Below, one piece after another: positions 8,554 through 16,990 of a DNA stretch of 64,000 nt. This DNA is from Candidatus Aveggerthella stercoripullorum (GTDB lineage Bacteria > Actinomycetota > Coriobacteriia > Coriobacteriales > Eggerthellaceae): NCBI GenBank assembly GCA_018712955.1, contig DVGB01000089.1:47640-111639 (forward strand). The letters run 5' to 3'. Every line of letters starts with the position of its first letter. Within the stretch, counting starts at the first letter, position 1. The notes below the pieces were generated by a model that saw only the letters and a list, made by a program, of their open reading frames with translations, did not search any database and was not told the origin of the DNA. The position numbers were made by a program, and so were the translations under genes.

Positions 8554-9297
8554 ATGGGGAAATTTGCACATAACACATCTTTTTTCACTGCTACCATTCC
8601 TGCCGAGCGTGCACGAGAGCGCTCGGCGCATGCGGTTCCTGCCGCCACGTCGCCCTATGCGCTGTTCTGGCTTTTCGTCATTGCAAGCGTGGTCGGGCTG
8701 CTCGTGGAGACGATCGTGAGCTATCCCATCGACGGCGTGTGGAAGGACCGCGCAGGCCTCGTGTGGGGGCCGTTCTCGCCGATTTACGGCGTCGGCGCGG
8801 TCCTTATGACATTGGCGGTCGGGCGGCTGAAGGATGCGTCGCCCCTTCGCGTGTTCTTATCGTGCGCAGTGGTGGGCGCAGGGTTCGAGTTCATTGCCGG
8901 ATGGTTCTTCAAGCATGCGTTCGGAATCGTAGCTTGGGACTATTCCAGCCAGCCGTTCAACCTGTGCGGGCATACGTGCCTGGGCATCGCCATTTGCTGG
9001 GGCGTGCTCGGCCTTCTGTGGGCGAAGGCATTCTTGCCGTTCGCGCTCAAGCTCATCGCGCGCATTCCCGAAAGCGTCCGCACCCTTGCAACGACGGGGC
9101 TCGCGCTGTTTTTGGCGGTCGACGTCGCCGCAACCCTTGTAGCGTTCGACTGTTGGTACGAACGTTTGGGAGGGGAGGCGCCGGACACGCCGGTCGAGCA
9201 GTATTTCGAGGCGAACTTCGGAAACGACTTCATGGCCGAACGGTTCCAGACGATGTCGCTGTACCCCGAGATCGCTTCTTTGCAGGAAGGGCGCTAG
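8554..9297 (+). CDS. CmpB-family (putative ABC-transporter type IV) integral membrane protein
   Basis: A 247-aa membrane protein. After about 30 polar residues there are four to five hydrophobic segments: [19 protein letters not shown] (about 36-54), the [14 protein letters not shown] region, [36 protein letters not shown] and [18 protein letters not shown]. The motifs [13 protein letters not shown] and [10 protein letters not shown] match the PF06541-type family found in Firmicutes and Actinobacteria. Its biochemical role is not established and no ATPase partner is adjacent; the downstream ABC-F protein is a soluble type. The SD before ATG 8554 is weak; ATG 8528 lies upstream but is out of this frame. 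Monocistronic by context. Confidence 0.7.
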   Translation: MGKFAHNTSFFTATIPAERARERSAHAVPAATSPYALFWLFVIASVVGLLVETIVSYPIDGVWKDRAGLVWGPFSPIYGVGAVLMTLAVGRLKDASPLRVFLSCAVVGAGFEFIAGWFFKHAFGIVAWDYSSQPFNLCGHTCLGIAICWGVLGLLWAKAFLPFALKLIARIPESVRTLATTGLALFLAVDVAATLVAFDCWYERLGGEAPDTPVEQYFEANFGNDFMAERFQTMSLYPEIASLQEGR

Positions 9298-9406
9298 AAG
9301 CAGGCTTCGGGTGCTTTCCGGCGCGCCGTGCGTTCCGTGCGGACGCCACAGCGGCTTTGCATGCTGCGCAGGAGGGGCGTGCCGTATCGTGCACAACTCG
9401 GTCATT

Positions 9407-9415
9407 TGCTATAAT
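9407..9415 (+). promoter_or_regulatory. Extended -10 promoter of the ABC-F gene
   Basis: TGCTATAAT is a perfect TATAAT (9410-9415) with the extended TG element; no good -35 hexamer is visible. It sits about 130 bp before the ABC-F start. Confidence 0.6.
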
Positions 9416-9493
9416 TCCGTATTTGCGCCTGGCGAAAGGCCGGGTGTTTCACCCGATGCGCCTGACCATGGTCGGGCGGCGAGAACGAAACGT

Positions 9494-9516
9494 ACGCCCG
9501 CTTCCGCGGGCGTTTT
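9494..9516 (+). terminator. Terminator-like hairpin inside the ABC-F leader (possible attenuator)
   Basis: ACGCCCGC-TTCC-GCGGGCGT followed by TTTCC: an 8-bp perfect stem with a short T-run, between the promoter (9410) and the start codon (9545). Just upstream, 9457-9477 contains a stem GCCTGAC/GTCGGGC, and CGGGCG there could instead pair with CGCCCG of the terminator. That would be a mutually exclusive arrangement. Confidence 0.55.
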
Positions 9517-9544
9517 CCTGTCATTCGAAAGGAGAGACCGCGCC

Positions 9545-11677
9545 ATGATCATGCAGCTTGAACATCTTACGAAGTCGTTCGGCAGCCGCGTGCTTTTCGA
9601 GGACGTGAACCTTCGGTTGGAGGAGTACGACCGGTTGGCGCTTGTCGGCCCTAACGGTGCGGGCAAGACCACGATGCTCAACATTATTTCAGGGGAGGAC
9701 GACGCCGATGCGGGCCGCGTGCTCTTCGCAAAGGGCGCTCAGGTGGGCTACCTGGAGCAGGAGGCCATCGAAATGCAGGAGCGTCCCATCTTCGAAGAGG
9801 TCATCTCGTCGCAGACGGAAATTCTCGAGGCAGAGCAGCGCCTGCGCCGTTTGGAGGCCGAGCTCGGGGAGGATCCGACGCCTGCGCAGCTCGCTGCATG
9901 CGGCCGGGCGCGCGATGCCTACGAGGCCATGGGCGGCTACACCCTTGAGCCGTTGGTGCGTTCTGTGCTCTTCGGCTTGGGCTTTGGCGAAGCGGACATG
10001 CGTCGGCTTACCACGGAGTTCTCCGGCGGCTGGCAGATGCGCATTGCGCTGGCGAAGCTGCTCATCCGCAATCCAGAAGTGCTGCTGCTCGACGAGCCGA
10101 CGAACCATTTGGACCTGGAGTCCGTCAAATGGCTCGAAGGCTTCCTGCGCGGTTACAAGGGCACCGTTGTCGTGGTCAGCCACGACCGTGCGTTCATGGA
10201 CAACATGGTGGACCGTGTGGCGGAGATCGACAACGGCCACGTGACGGTCTACCGCGGCAACTACAGCGCGTACTTGCGCCAGCGCGCCGAGCGCATCGAG
10301 CAGCTCAAGGCAGAGGCGGCAAAGCAGCAAGCGGAGATCGCGCATTTGGAGGCGTTCGTCGAGCGCTTCCGCTACAAGGCCACGAAAGCCAAGCAAGCGC
10401 AGGACCGCCTGGCAAAGCTCGAGCGCATCAAAGCGCACCGTATCGTCGTGCCCGAAGAGCGCAAGACCGTGCATTTCAATTTCCAGCAGCCTCCCCGTAC
10501 GGGCGATACCGTCGTGAAGGTAGAGGGCGTGAAGAAGTCCTTCGGCGACAAGCACGTCTACGATGGGCTTGACCTTACCATCTACCGCGGCGACAAGGTG
10601 GCGCTCGTCGGACCGAACGGCGCTGGCAAGTCCACGCTGCTTAAGATGATCGCTGGCGTGTACGCGCCTGATGCGGGCTCTATCGGGTATGGCGTCCATG
10701 TGGACAAGACCTACTTCGCCCAACATCAGCTGGAGGAACTGCATCCGGGCAACACCGTGTTCGAGGAGCTCGATCGCGTGGCGCCCGGCTGGACCATCTC
10801 GCAAGTGCGCACGCTGCTCGGTGCGTTTCTGTTCGAGGGCGATGCCGTGGACAAGAAGGTGAGCGTGCTCTCCGGCGGCGAGAAGTGCCGCCTGGCTTTG
10901 GCGAAAATGCTCGTGGCTCCAAAACCGCTTTTGTGCCTCGACGAGCCGACGAACCATTTGGACATCGCGAGCGCCGACATCCTCGAGCAGGCGCTCAAGG
11001 CGTTCGAGGGCACCATCGTGCTCATCACGCACGATAGGCATCTGATTCGCAGCGTGGCGAACCGCATCATCGAGATCAAGCCCGGCAGCGTGACGAACTA
11101 CGACGGCGACTACGACTATTACCTGTTCAAAAGCGGACAGGCGGACACGCCGGAAGCGGTCGGCGGGTCTTTGGTTGACGAGCTGTTCTCCAAAGGCGGC
11201 ACGTCGGAGGCTTCCTCGAAGAGCGCGAAGGCCCCGGGCAGCACGCGTGCAGCAGGCGGCGGCAAGAAGGCGAAGGGCTCCTCAGCGAGCTCGCCGACGA
11301 AGGCCAAGGGCAGCTCAGGCGCGCTGGCGAAATCCGGTAATCCCACCCAGCTTACGGCACCGCGCGGTAGCGCCCCGAAGACGAAAGAGCAGAAGCGTCG
11401 CGAAGCGGAAGCGCGCAACCGTGCGTACGCTGCGCTCAAGGGGCATCGCAAGCGCTTGGAAGAGCTCGACCGCCAGATGGAGCGCGATCGCAAGCGCCTT
11501 GACGAAGTGCTCGAAACGCTTGCCGACCCGGACTTCTACACCTCGGAGGCCTCTACGAGCGACGTCATTGCCGAGCACGCGCAGCTCAAGCAGCGGCTTG
11601 CGGCGGCGGAAGAGGAATGGCTGCTTCTCTCCGAGGAACTCGAGGAGGAAATGGCACGCCAACAGGAGATGGTGTAG
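9545..11677 (+). CDS. ABC-F family ATPase (duplicated ABC domains, C-terminal coiled coil)
   Basis: A soluble 710-aa protein with two ABC ATPase domains and no membrane segments, the ABC-F plan of translation factors that act at the ribosomal E site. Domain 1: Walker [10 protein letters not shown] (35-43), signature [15 protein letters not shown], Walker [12 protein letters not shown]. An arginine/lysine-rich interdomain linker follows ([21 protein letters not shown]), as in ABC-F proteins. Domain 2: GPNGAGKST (about 355), [27 protein letters not shown] low-complexity Ser/Lys/Gly linker leads to a C-terminal coiled coil as in Uup/YdiF types. ATG 9545 follows GAAAGGAGAG; ATG 9551 is an alternative. 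The leader contains an attenuator-like hairpin. Whether it is a housekeeping factor or an antibiotic-protection member cannot be told. Confidence 0.9.
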   Translation: MIMQLEHLTKSFGSRVLFEDVNLRLEEYDRLALVGPNGAGKTTMLNIISGEDDADAGRVLFAKGAQVGYLEQEAIEMQERPIFEEVISSQTEILEAEQRLRRLEAELGEDPTPAQLAACGRARDAYEAMGGYTLEPLVRSVLFGLGFGEADMRRLTTEFSGGWQMRIALAKLLIRNPEVLLLDEPTNHLDLESVKWLEGFLRGYKGTVVVVSHDRAFMDNMVDRVAEIDNGHVTVYRGNYSAYLRQRAERIEQLKAEAAKQQAEIAHLEAFVERFRYKATKAKQAQDRLAKLERIKAHRIVVPEERKTVHFNFQQPPRTGDTVVKVEGVKKSFGDKHVYDGLDLTIYRGDKVALVGPNGAGKSTLLKMIAGVYAPDAGSIGYGVHVDKTYFAQHQLEELHPGNTVFEELDRVAPGWTISQVRTLLGAFLFEGDAVDKKVSVLSGGEKCRLALAKMLVAPKPLLCLDEPTNHLDIASADILEQALKAFEGTIVLITHDRHLIRSVANRIIEIKPGSVTNYDGDYDYYLFKSGQADTPEAVGGSLVDELFSKGGTSEASSKSAKAPGSTRAAGGGKKAKGSSASSPTKAKGSSGALAKSGNPTQLTAPRGSAPKTKEQKRREAEARNRAYAALKGHRKRLEELDRQMERDRKRLDEVLETLADPDFYTSEASTSDVIAEHAQLKQRLAAAEEEWLLLSEELEEEMARQQEMV

Positions 11678-11702
11678 AGGCCGGGCGTACGACCAGGCGG
11701 CT

Positions 11703-11894
11703 CGTCCGGAAGGCCCCGGGCGGGCTGAGGGTGCTCAGGTGCGCCGCTCTGCTGTTCGGCTTTCGAATTGCACGCAATTCGAAAGCCTCATGCGCTCCGC
11801 TGCTTCATGCTTTGGAAAGCGCGCTTCGCGCGCGGTCAGGAATGGTGTTCAGACGACACCTTCGACCCTCAGCCCGCCCGGGGCCTTCCGGACG
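11703..11894. repeat. Nested inverted-repeat element A
   Basis: Outer arms 11703-11731 and 11866-11894 are perfect 29-bp inverted repeats (left begins CGTCCGGAAGGCCCCGGG). Inside is a second perfect inverted repeat with 14-bp arms, GGCTTTCGAATTGC (11758-11771) and its complement (11774-11787), 2 bp apart. GCGCGCTTCGCGCGC adds a small hairpin near 11819. The element fills almost all of the gap between the ABC-F and trmL genes and ends right before the trmL ribosome-binding site. It has the same nested plan as element B at 26914-27183, but a different sequence. Confidence 0.85.
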
Positions 11895-11911
11895 GTCAGA
11901 AAGGATTCCGC

Positions 11912-12382
11912 ATGATCAACGTCGTGCTTTTCGAGCCGGAGATTCCCCAGAACACGGGCAATATTGCGCGGACGTGCGCGTGCACGGGAGCGCGCCTGCA
12001 TTTGGTGGAGCCGCTGGGATTCCGCCTTACGCAGAAGTACCTGGCGCGCGCGGGCATGGACTACTGGGACGACGTCGAGGTCGTGCGCCATGCCTGCACG
12101 CGGGATTTCCTGGCTGCGCACGCCGCCGACGAGCTGTGGTTCTATACGGGGCATGCGTCCCGTCTGCATACGGACGTGGACCTTTCGGATGCAGGGCAGG
12201 AGATCTACCTTGTTTTCGGGCGTGAAAGCCGCGGCATCGATTCGGACATCCTGCACGAGCACGAGGGCCGGTGCGTGCGTTTGCCCATGGTGCCGGGCAT
12301 GAGGAGCTTGAACCTTTCGAACGCGGTGGCGATAGCCGTCTACGACGCCCTTCGGCAGCAGGGATTCCCCGGACTGGCCTGA
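11912..12382 (+). CDS. trmL: tRNA (cytidine(34)-2'-O)-methyltransferase TrmL (SPOUT family)
   Basis: A 156-aa SpoU-class methyltransferase using S-adenosylmethionine to methylate the ribose of the wobble base in tRNA-Leu. The protein opens INVVLFEPEIPQNTGNIART, the family's hallmark start with the conserved Asn and Arg. Motif 2 is LVFGRESRGI and motif 3 MRSLNLSNAVAIAVYDALRQ, which form the SPOUT knot cofactor site. The length matches minimal TrmL/YibK proteins. ATG 11912 is preceded by AGAAAGGA. An in-frame ATG at 11768 lies inside nested repeat A and is not a credible start. Confidence 0.92.
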   Translation: MINVVLFEPEIPQNTGNIARTCACTGARLHLVEPLGFRLTQKYLARAGMDYWDDVEVVRHACTRDFLAAHAADELWFYTGHASRLHTDVDLSDAGQEIYLVFGRESRGIDSDILHEHEGRCVRLPMVPGMRSLNLSNAVAIAVYDALRQQGFPGLA

Positions 12383-12475
12383 AAGGCAGCAAAAGAAAAC
12401 GATTTGATGAAGCTTCGGGCGCTCGGTGCTTCCAGCGGGCGGCGAAGCTTTTAGATAGGATACACTGAACGGACT

Positions 12476-13153
12476 ATGGACCAGCTTACCTATGTCATCA
12501 TCAGCATTCTGTGCTTCGTTCCTGCCATCGTGTTCCACGAGATGGCGCATGGTTTCGCGGCCTGGCGCCTGGGGGACCCGACGGCAAAGCGCCAGGGTCG
12601 TCTGAGCGTGAACCCGCTCAACCATATCGACCCGTTCGGCACCGTGATCTTGCCGGGCATCATGATGCTTGCGGGCGGTCCGGTCTTCGGCTATGCGAAG
12701 CCGGTGCCGTACAATCCTTCGTACTTCAAGAACCCGAAGACGGGAGACGTCATCGTGGGATTGGCAGGCCCTCTGGCCAATCTGCTCATGGCAGTCCTGG
12801 CTGCTGTCGTCTCCTGGCTTCTCTATCCGACGGCACAGTCGCTTGTCTTGGGAAACGAAGTGTTCCTGTATTTCTATGCGCTGTTCTTGCCCATGTTCGC
12901 GCTCATCAACCTGTACCTGATGTTTTTCAACCTTATACCCATCCCGCCGCTTGACGGCTCGAGCATTATCGCCCTGTTCGTGCCGCGCAAGTACATGCGC
13001 CAGTACTACCAGGTGCAGCGCTACGCGTTCCCGATTCTTATGGTGGTGCTCGTCCTGTTGCCGTACCTGTTCCACGTCAACCCGGTAGGCGCGTATCTGG
13101 ACGTCACGGCGGGCACGGTGGCGAACCTGCTGTTCCCGTACCGTATCGCATAA
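12476..13153 (+). CDS. Site-2 protease family (M50) membrane metalloprotease
   Basis: A 225-aa integral membrane protein. Zinc-binding HEMAH is at residues 21-25 inside the first transmembrane segment. The second metal-site motif is NLIPIPPLDGS near 158-168, whose Asp is the third ligand in S2P proteases. Between them lie LGDPTAKRQGRLSLNP-like sequence (RLGDPTAKRQGRLSVNP) and hydrophobic helices DVIVGLAGPLANLLMAVLAA and MFALINLYLMFF. This is the short S2P form without a PDZ domain. It lies upstream of scpA with a 10-bp gap, as in many Gram-positive genomes, so it is probably the first gene of the scpAB-rluB operon. Substrate unknown. Confidence 0.88.
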   Translation: MDQLTYVIISILCFVPAIVFHEMAHGFAAWRLGDPTAKRQGRLSVNPLNHIDPFGTVILPGIMMLAGGPVFGYAKPVPYNPSYFKNPKTGDVIVGLAGPLANLLMAVLAAVVSWLLYPTAQSLVLGNEVFLYFYALFLPMFALINLYLMFFNLIPIPPLDGSSIIALFVPRKYMRQYYQVQRYAFPILMVVLVLLPYLFHVNPVGAYLDVTAGTVANLLFPYRIA

Positions 13154-13163
13154 GGCGGCAAGC

Positions 13164-14051
13164 GTGTCCTACCGCGTTCGCACAGAGAGCTTCGAGGGCC
13201 CGTTCGACCTGCTGCTGTACTTGGTCAGCCGCCAGCGGGTTGCCATCGGCGCCATTTCGATCACGGCCATTGCCGACCAGTACCTTGCCGAAGTCTCGCG
13301 CATGCGCTCGCTTGACCTGGACGTTGCGAGCGACTTTCTTCTCGTGGCGTCCACGCTGCTCGAGATCAAGGCGGCGAGCCTTCTTCCCAAGCCGTCCGAT
13401 GCCGTGGTCGAAGAGCTGGACGAGCTGTCCCCGAACGAAGCGCGCGATATTCTGGTCGAGCGGTTGCTTCTGTACAAGCAGCATAAGAACGCGTCGGCGG
13501 GGCTCGGGTCGCGGCTTGCTGCGGAAGGCCGCATGCATGCCCGGCCGTTCGGGCCGGACGCGTCGTTTCTGGGCCTTCTCCCGGACTTTTTGCGCGACGT
13601 GAGCCTCGATGCCTTGGCGTATTTGTGCATGCAGGCGTTCGCCCGCCGTGAACGGGCGCTTTTGGAGTCGGAACACATCGCGGCGAAGCCCATCCCGGTC
13701 GAAACGCACGTGCGGGCAATCCATGCGCGCGTGCGCAACGAAAAGCACCTGAGGTTTTCGGACTTGGCAGGAGAAGGCGCGTCCACGCCGGTCGTCGTCG
13801 TGTCCTTCCTGGCCATCTTGGAGCTGTACAAGCGCGCGATGGTGACCTTGCGCCAGGACGAAACGTTCGGTGACATCCAGATAGACTATATCGAAGGGTC
13901 TGGCGAGCTGTTCTTGGACGGAGACGACGCGGTGACTTCGGACGACCCTGCAAGCGAAACGACGGATAATGCGGATGAAGCGCATGCGGGGCATGCGACG
14001 CTGGAGGCTCTGCAGGATAGGGCGGCAGCGCAGGCGGCCTCTGCGGGCTAG
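13164..14051 (+). CDS. scpA: Segregation and condensation protein A (kleisin)
   Basis: The 295-aa kleisin subunit bridges the SMC ATPase heads and, with ScpB, forms the bacterial condensin. The N-terminus YRVRTESFEGPFDLLLYLV matches the ScpA consensus, followed by AIADQYLAEVSRMRSLDLDVASDFLLVASTL-type helices (shown here only in part) and LEIKAASLLP. The C-terminal winged-helix region ends ...DIQIDYIEGS, followed by an acidic tail. The start is GTG 13164, 10 bp after the M50 gene, with AAGGCGG upstream. scpB follows after a hairpin, giving the usual scpA-scpB order. Confidence 0.93.
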   Translation: MSYRVRTESFEGPFDLLLYLVSRQRVAIGAISITAIADQYLAEVSRMRSLDLDVASDFLLVASTLLEIKAASLLPKPSDAVVEELDELSPNEARDILVERLLLYKQHKNASAGLGSRLAAEGRMHARPFGPDASFLGLLPDFLRDVSLDALAYLCMQAFARRERALLESEHIAAKPIPVETHVRAIHARVRNEKHLRFSDLAGEGASTPVVVVSFLAILELYKRAMVTLRQDETFGDIQIDYIEGSGELFLDGDDAVTSDDPASETTDNADEAHAGHATLEALQDRAAAQAASAG

Positions 14052-14058
14052 CGCGCAG

Positions 14059-14087
14059 GACGGAAGGTGCGGTATGCACCTTCCGTC
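14059..14087 (+). other. 12-bp perfect hairpin between scpA and scpB
   Basis: GACGGAAGGTGC-GGTAT-GCACCTTCCGTC. There is no T-run, so it is unlikely to be a terminator. It covers the in-frame GTG (14067) and ATG-like codons upstream of scpB, which argues for the downstream TTG start, and it could tune relative ScpA/ScpB output or protect processed mRNA. Confidence 0.7.
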
Positions 14088-14108
14088 GGCAATCAAGAGG
14101 AGGACGGT

Positions 14109-14999
14109 TTGTTCCAAGGTTTACAGAGCGACCAGCTTGAAGGCGCGCTCGAAGCGCTTTTGTTCGTGACCGACGAGCCGGTCAACGCCATCGTCATGGC
14201 GGACATGCTGGAGATCGAGCCTGCGCAGGCCGAGGAAGCCTTGGGTCGCTTGCGCGACCGTCTGGCATCCGAAGGCAGCGGCATCGTGCTGCGCGAGGTC
14301 GCGGGAGGCTGGCGGCTGTTCACGCATCCTGCTTACCATGAGCTGGTCGAAAAGTACGTCGTCTCTTGGGATACGCGCAAGCTTTCGCAGGCAGCGCTGG
14401 AGACTTTGTCCATCGTCGCGTACTCCCAGCCCATCACCCGCGCGCGCATTTCCGCCGTTCGCGGCGTGAATTCGGACAGTTCAGTGAACTCGCTGGTCGA
14501 AAAGGGGCTCCTGCGCGAGGTCGGGACGGAAGATGCTCCCGGCAACCCGGTGCTCTATGCGACGACGCAGACGTTCCTGGAAAAGTTCGGCCTGCGCTCG
14601 GTTGCGGATTTGCCGCCGCTCGAGTCGTTCGCTCCCGACGAAGAGACACGGCGCTTTGTGGCCGAGCGTTTGTCCGCTTCCCGCATGACGGAGGGGCTTT
14701 CGGTTCCGGAAGGCCTTGCTGCGGGCGAAGCGAACGAGGACGCCGCGGCGCTTTTGGCGTTCGAGGGCGAAGGGCCGAACGGGGAAGAAGTCCACGGGGA
14801 GCGGAACGGCGCGGGGCAAGCGTCCTTGTTCGAAGGCGAAGAAGTGCGGTCGGAAGAGGGCGATACGCCGCTTTCGTTCGAAGGAGAAGAGAACCCTGAC
14901 GTGCAGGATGCGATGCGTCGGACAATGGCCCGCGCGTTCGCGCAAGCGTCGGGCGCGGTGGAGAAGATTGATTTCAATGAGCTCAGATTCGAAGACTAG
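14109..14999 (+). CDS. scpB: Segregation and condensation protein B
   Basis: The 296-aa winged-helix dimer of the SMC-ScpAB condensin. The body LEGALEALLFVTDEPVNAIV, LREVAGGWRLFTHPAY, LSQAALETLSIVAYSQPITR and IRGVNSD-like (VRGVNSDSSVNSLVEKGLL) is typical. A low-complexity acidic tail of about 100 residues (FEGE repeats) follows the conserved domain and ends with a helix FNELRFED. I chose TTG 14109 because AGAGGAGG lies 5-6 bases upstream; the in-frame GTG at 14067 lies within a hairpin with no SD. Overlaps the possible early start of rluB. Confidence 0.9.
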   Translation: MFQGLQSDQLEGALEALLFVTDEPVNAIVMADMLEIEPAQAEEALGRLRDRLASEGSGIVLREVAGGWRLFTHPAYHELVEKYVVSWDTRKLSQAALETLSIVAYSQPITRARISAVRGVNSDSSVNSLVEKGLLREVGTEDAPGNPVLYATTQTFLEKFGLRSVADLPPLESFAPDEETRRFVAERLSASRMTEGLSVPEGLAAGEANEDAAALLAFEGEGPNGEEVHGERNGAGQASLFEGEEVRSEEGDTPLSFEGEENPDVQDAMRRTMARAFAQASGAVEKIDFNELRFED

Positions 15000-15054
15000 A
15001 CAGCAGGGTGCCTATCCGCGCGATTTCGCCTCGACGCAGGAACGGATTGTGCCC

Positions 15055-15798
15055 ATGAGACTGCAGAAGTTCCTTGCGCGCGCAGGCGCTGCGAGCAGGC
15101 GAGGGTCCGAGGCGCTTATGACGGCAGGCCGCGTGACGGTGAACGGCGTCGTGGTGACGGAGCTCGGGAGCAAGGTCGACCCGTCGGCGGACGTGGTGGC
15201 CGTGGACGGCAAGGTCGTTCGCCTGACCGACGTGCCCGTTACGCTCATGCTGAACAAGCCAGCAGGATACGTGACCACCATGTCGGACCCCCATGCGCGC
15301 CATACGGTGGCAGAGCTTGTGCCGACCGACCGGTTCCCGGGGTTGTTTCCTATCGGGCGGCTCGACCAGGACACGACCGGTCTTCTGCTGTTCTCGACCG
15401 ACGGGGAGCTCGGCAACAGGCTCCTTCATCCGCGGCATCATGTGGAGAAGACCTACGAGGCCCTGGTCGAAGGCGTGCCGCGCGAAGAGGCGCTCGAGGC
15501 ATTGCGGTGCGGCATACAGCTTGAGGACGGGATGACCGCTCCTGCGCGCGTCGGCCTTGTGCCGTCGTGCGCGGGCGACCCGAAAGGTTCCGCGCGCCTT
15601 GAGCTTGCCATCCACGAAGGGCGCAAAAGGCAGGTCCGCCGCATGTGCGAGGCGGTCGGCCATCCCGTGGTCGCGCTTCATCGCGAGTGGTTCGGGCCCT
15701 TGACGCTTGATGGCCTTGAGCCGGGCGCGTGGAGGCTGCTTGATGCCGCCGAGCTTGCGGCGTTGGGCGAAGCGGCGGGGCTGGGAGCATCGTGCTAG
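15055..15798 (+). CDS. rluB: RsuA/RluB-family rRNA pseudouridine synthase
   Basis: A 247-aa enzyme that isomerises a specific uridine in 23S rRNA (RluB type) or 16S rRNA (RsuA type). The N-terminal S4 RNA-binding domain is RLQKFLARAGAASRRGSEAL and VTVNG. The catalytic motif GRLDQDTTGLLLFSTDG carries the essential Asp. The C-terminal motifs VEKTYEALVEG and EGRKRQVRRMCEAVGHPV are diagnostic. Start ATG 15055 places the S4 domain at the N-terminus. ATG 14977, overlapping scpB, would add 26 residues and is also possible with translational coupling. Linked to scpAB as in many Gram-positive operons. Confidence 0.9.
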   Translation: MRLQKFLARAGAASRRGSEALMTAGRVTVNGVVVTELGSKVDPSADVVAVDGKVVRLTDVPVTLMLNKPAGYVTTMSDPHARHTVAELVPTDRFPGLFPIGRLDQDTTGLLLFSTDGELGNRLLHPRHHVEKTYEALVEGVPREEALEALRCGIQLEDGMTAPARVGLVPSCAGDPKGSARLELAIHEGRKRQVRRMCEAVGHPVVALHREWFGPLTLDGLEPGAWRLLDAAELAALGEAAGLGASC

Positions 15799-15838
15799 AA
15801 TTTTCCGAAAACAAGCGTTGAGCGAAGAAAGGTACAAC

Positions 15839-16990
15839 GTGAGCAATCTGCCCTTTGAGAAGATTGCGGTCGTGGGAATGGGCCTGATAGGCGCCTCGTT
15901 TGCGGGCGCTCTCAAGGAAGCCTGCCCCGAAGTGGCCGTCATGGGCGTCGACGTGGCGCCCGAGGCGCTTGCTGGCGCCGTGGAGCGTGGCTGGGTCGAC
16001 CATTCTGCCACGCCGAACGATCCCGGTTTCGAAGCGTTCGTGCGAGAAGGGTGCGACCTTGTCGTCGTTGCCACGCCCGTTGCTGCCGTGCGCGATTACT
16101 TTGAAAAGCTTGCGGCATGGGGTTTCGAAGGCGTCGTTACGGACACTATCTCCACCAAACGCCTCATTCTCCGGCTTGCTGCCGAGCTGCTTCCGTACCC
16201 GGAGCGCTATGTGCCGGGCCATCCGATGGCGGGATCCGAGAAAAGCGGCATCGAAGGTGCCCGCATCGAGCTTTTCCGCGGCGCCCATTGGGTTTTGTGC
16301 CCGGACGAGAACACCCCGGCCGAATATTTCCCGCGTCTGCATACGCTGCTCACGTCGATCGGCGCGCGCGTGATTTCCTTGCCGCGCGAAGACCACGATG
16401 CCGCCATGGCGGTCGTGAGCCATGTGCCGCACGTGGTCGCATCTTCGCTCGTGGAGCTTGCGTGCCGGCATGCTGACGACCAGCAGGCGTTGTTCCGCCT
16501 GGCCGCAGGCGGCTTCAAAGATTCGACGCGCATTGCCGCAGGGTCGGCGAAGCTGTGGTGCGGCATCGCCTTGGACAACGCCGAGGCGCTGCGCGCAGGC
16601 TTGGAAGAGATGCGCGATATCTTAGGGCAGTTTTCCGAGGCGTTGGCCTCCGAAGACCGCGCGGGTCTTGAAAGCCTGCTCGAGCATGCGGCGGCCGCGC
16701 GCCGCGCCCTGCCGGCGGCATGGGTTCCCTCGACCGAAAAGCTGCTCGAAGTGCGGGTTCCCATGCAGAACCGCCGCGGCGTCGTCGCAGAGGTGACGAC
16801 CATAGCCAGCCAGGTCGGCTGCAATATCCAGTCCATCGAGATAGACCACATCACCGCCGACAGTGCGGTCTTGAGCATGGTCTTGACCGACGAGGGCGAC
16901 ATCGGACAGCTGTCCGCGCATTTGATCAACGCGGGCTACCCGGTGTCGTTTTCTCCGTTGAGCGCGAAGGAGCACGCCCATGTCGAATGA
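15839..16990 (+). CDS. tyrA: Prephenate dehydrogenase with C-terminal ACT domain
   Basis: The 383-aa enzyme oxidatively decarboxylates prephenate to 4-hydroxyphenylpyruvate with NAD(P), the committed step to tyrosine. The N-terminal Rossmann motif is VVGMGLIGASFAGALKE (11-27). VPGHPMAGSEKSGIEGA is the family substrate-site motif, with HDAAMAVVSHVPHV further on. An ACT domain (RVPMQNRRGVVAEVTTIAS, then QSIEIDH) at the C-terminus is a likely tyrosine feedback site. Start GTG 15839 has AGAAAGG 6 nt upstream. The gene overlaps aroA by 11 bp, coupling two shikimate-branch enzymes. Confidence 0.93.
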   Translation: MSNLPFEKIAVVGMGLIGASFAGALKEACPEVAVMGVDVAPEALAGAVERGWVDHSATPNDPGFEAFVREGCDLVVVATPVAAVRDYFEKLAAWGFEGVVTDTISTKRLILRLAAELLPYPERYVPGHPMAGSEKSGIEGARIELFRGAHWVLCPDENTPAEYFPRLHTLLTSIGARVISLPREDHDAAMAVVSHVPHVVASSLVELACRHADDQQALFRLAAGGFKDSTRIAAGSAKLWCGIALDNAEALRAGLEEMRDILGQFSEALASEDRAGLESLLEHAAAARRALPAAWVPSTEKLLEVRVPMQNRRGVVAEVTTIASQVGCNIQSIEIDHITADSAVLSMVLTDEGDIGQLSAHLINAGYPVSFSPLSAKEHAHVE

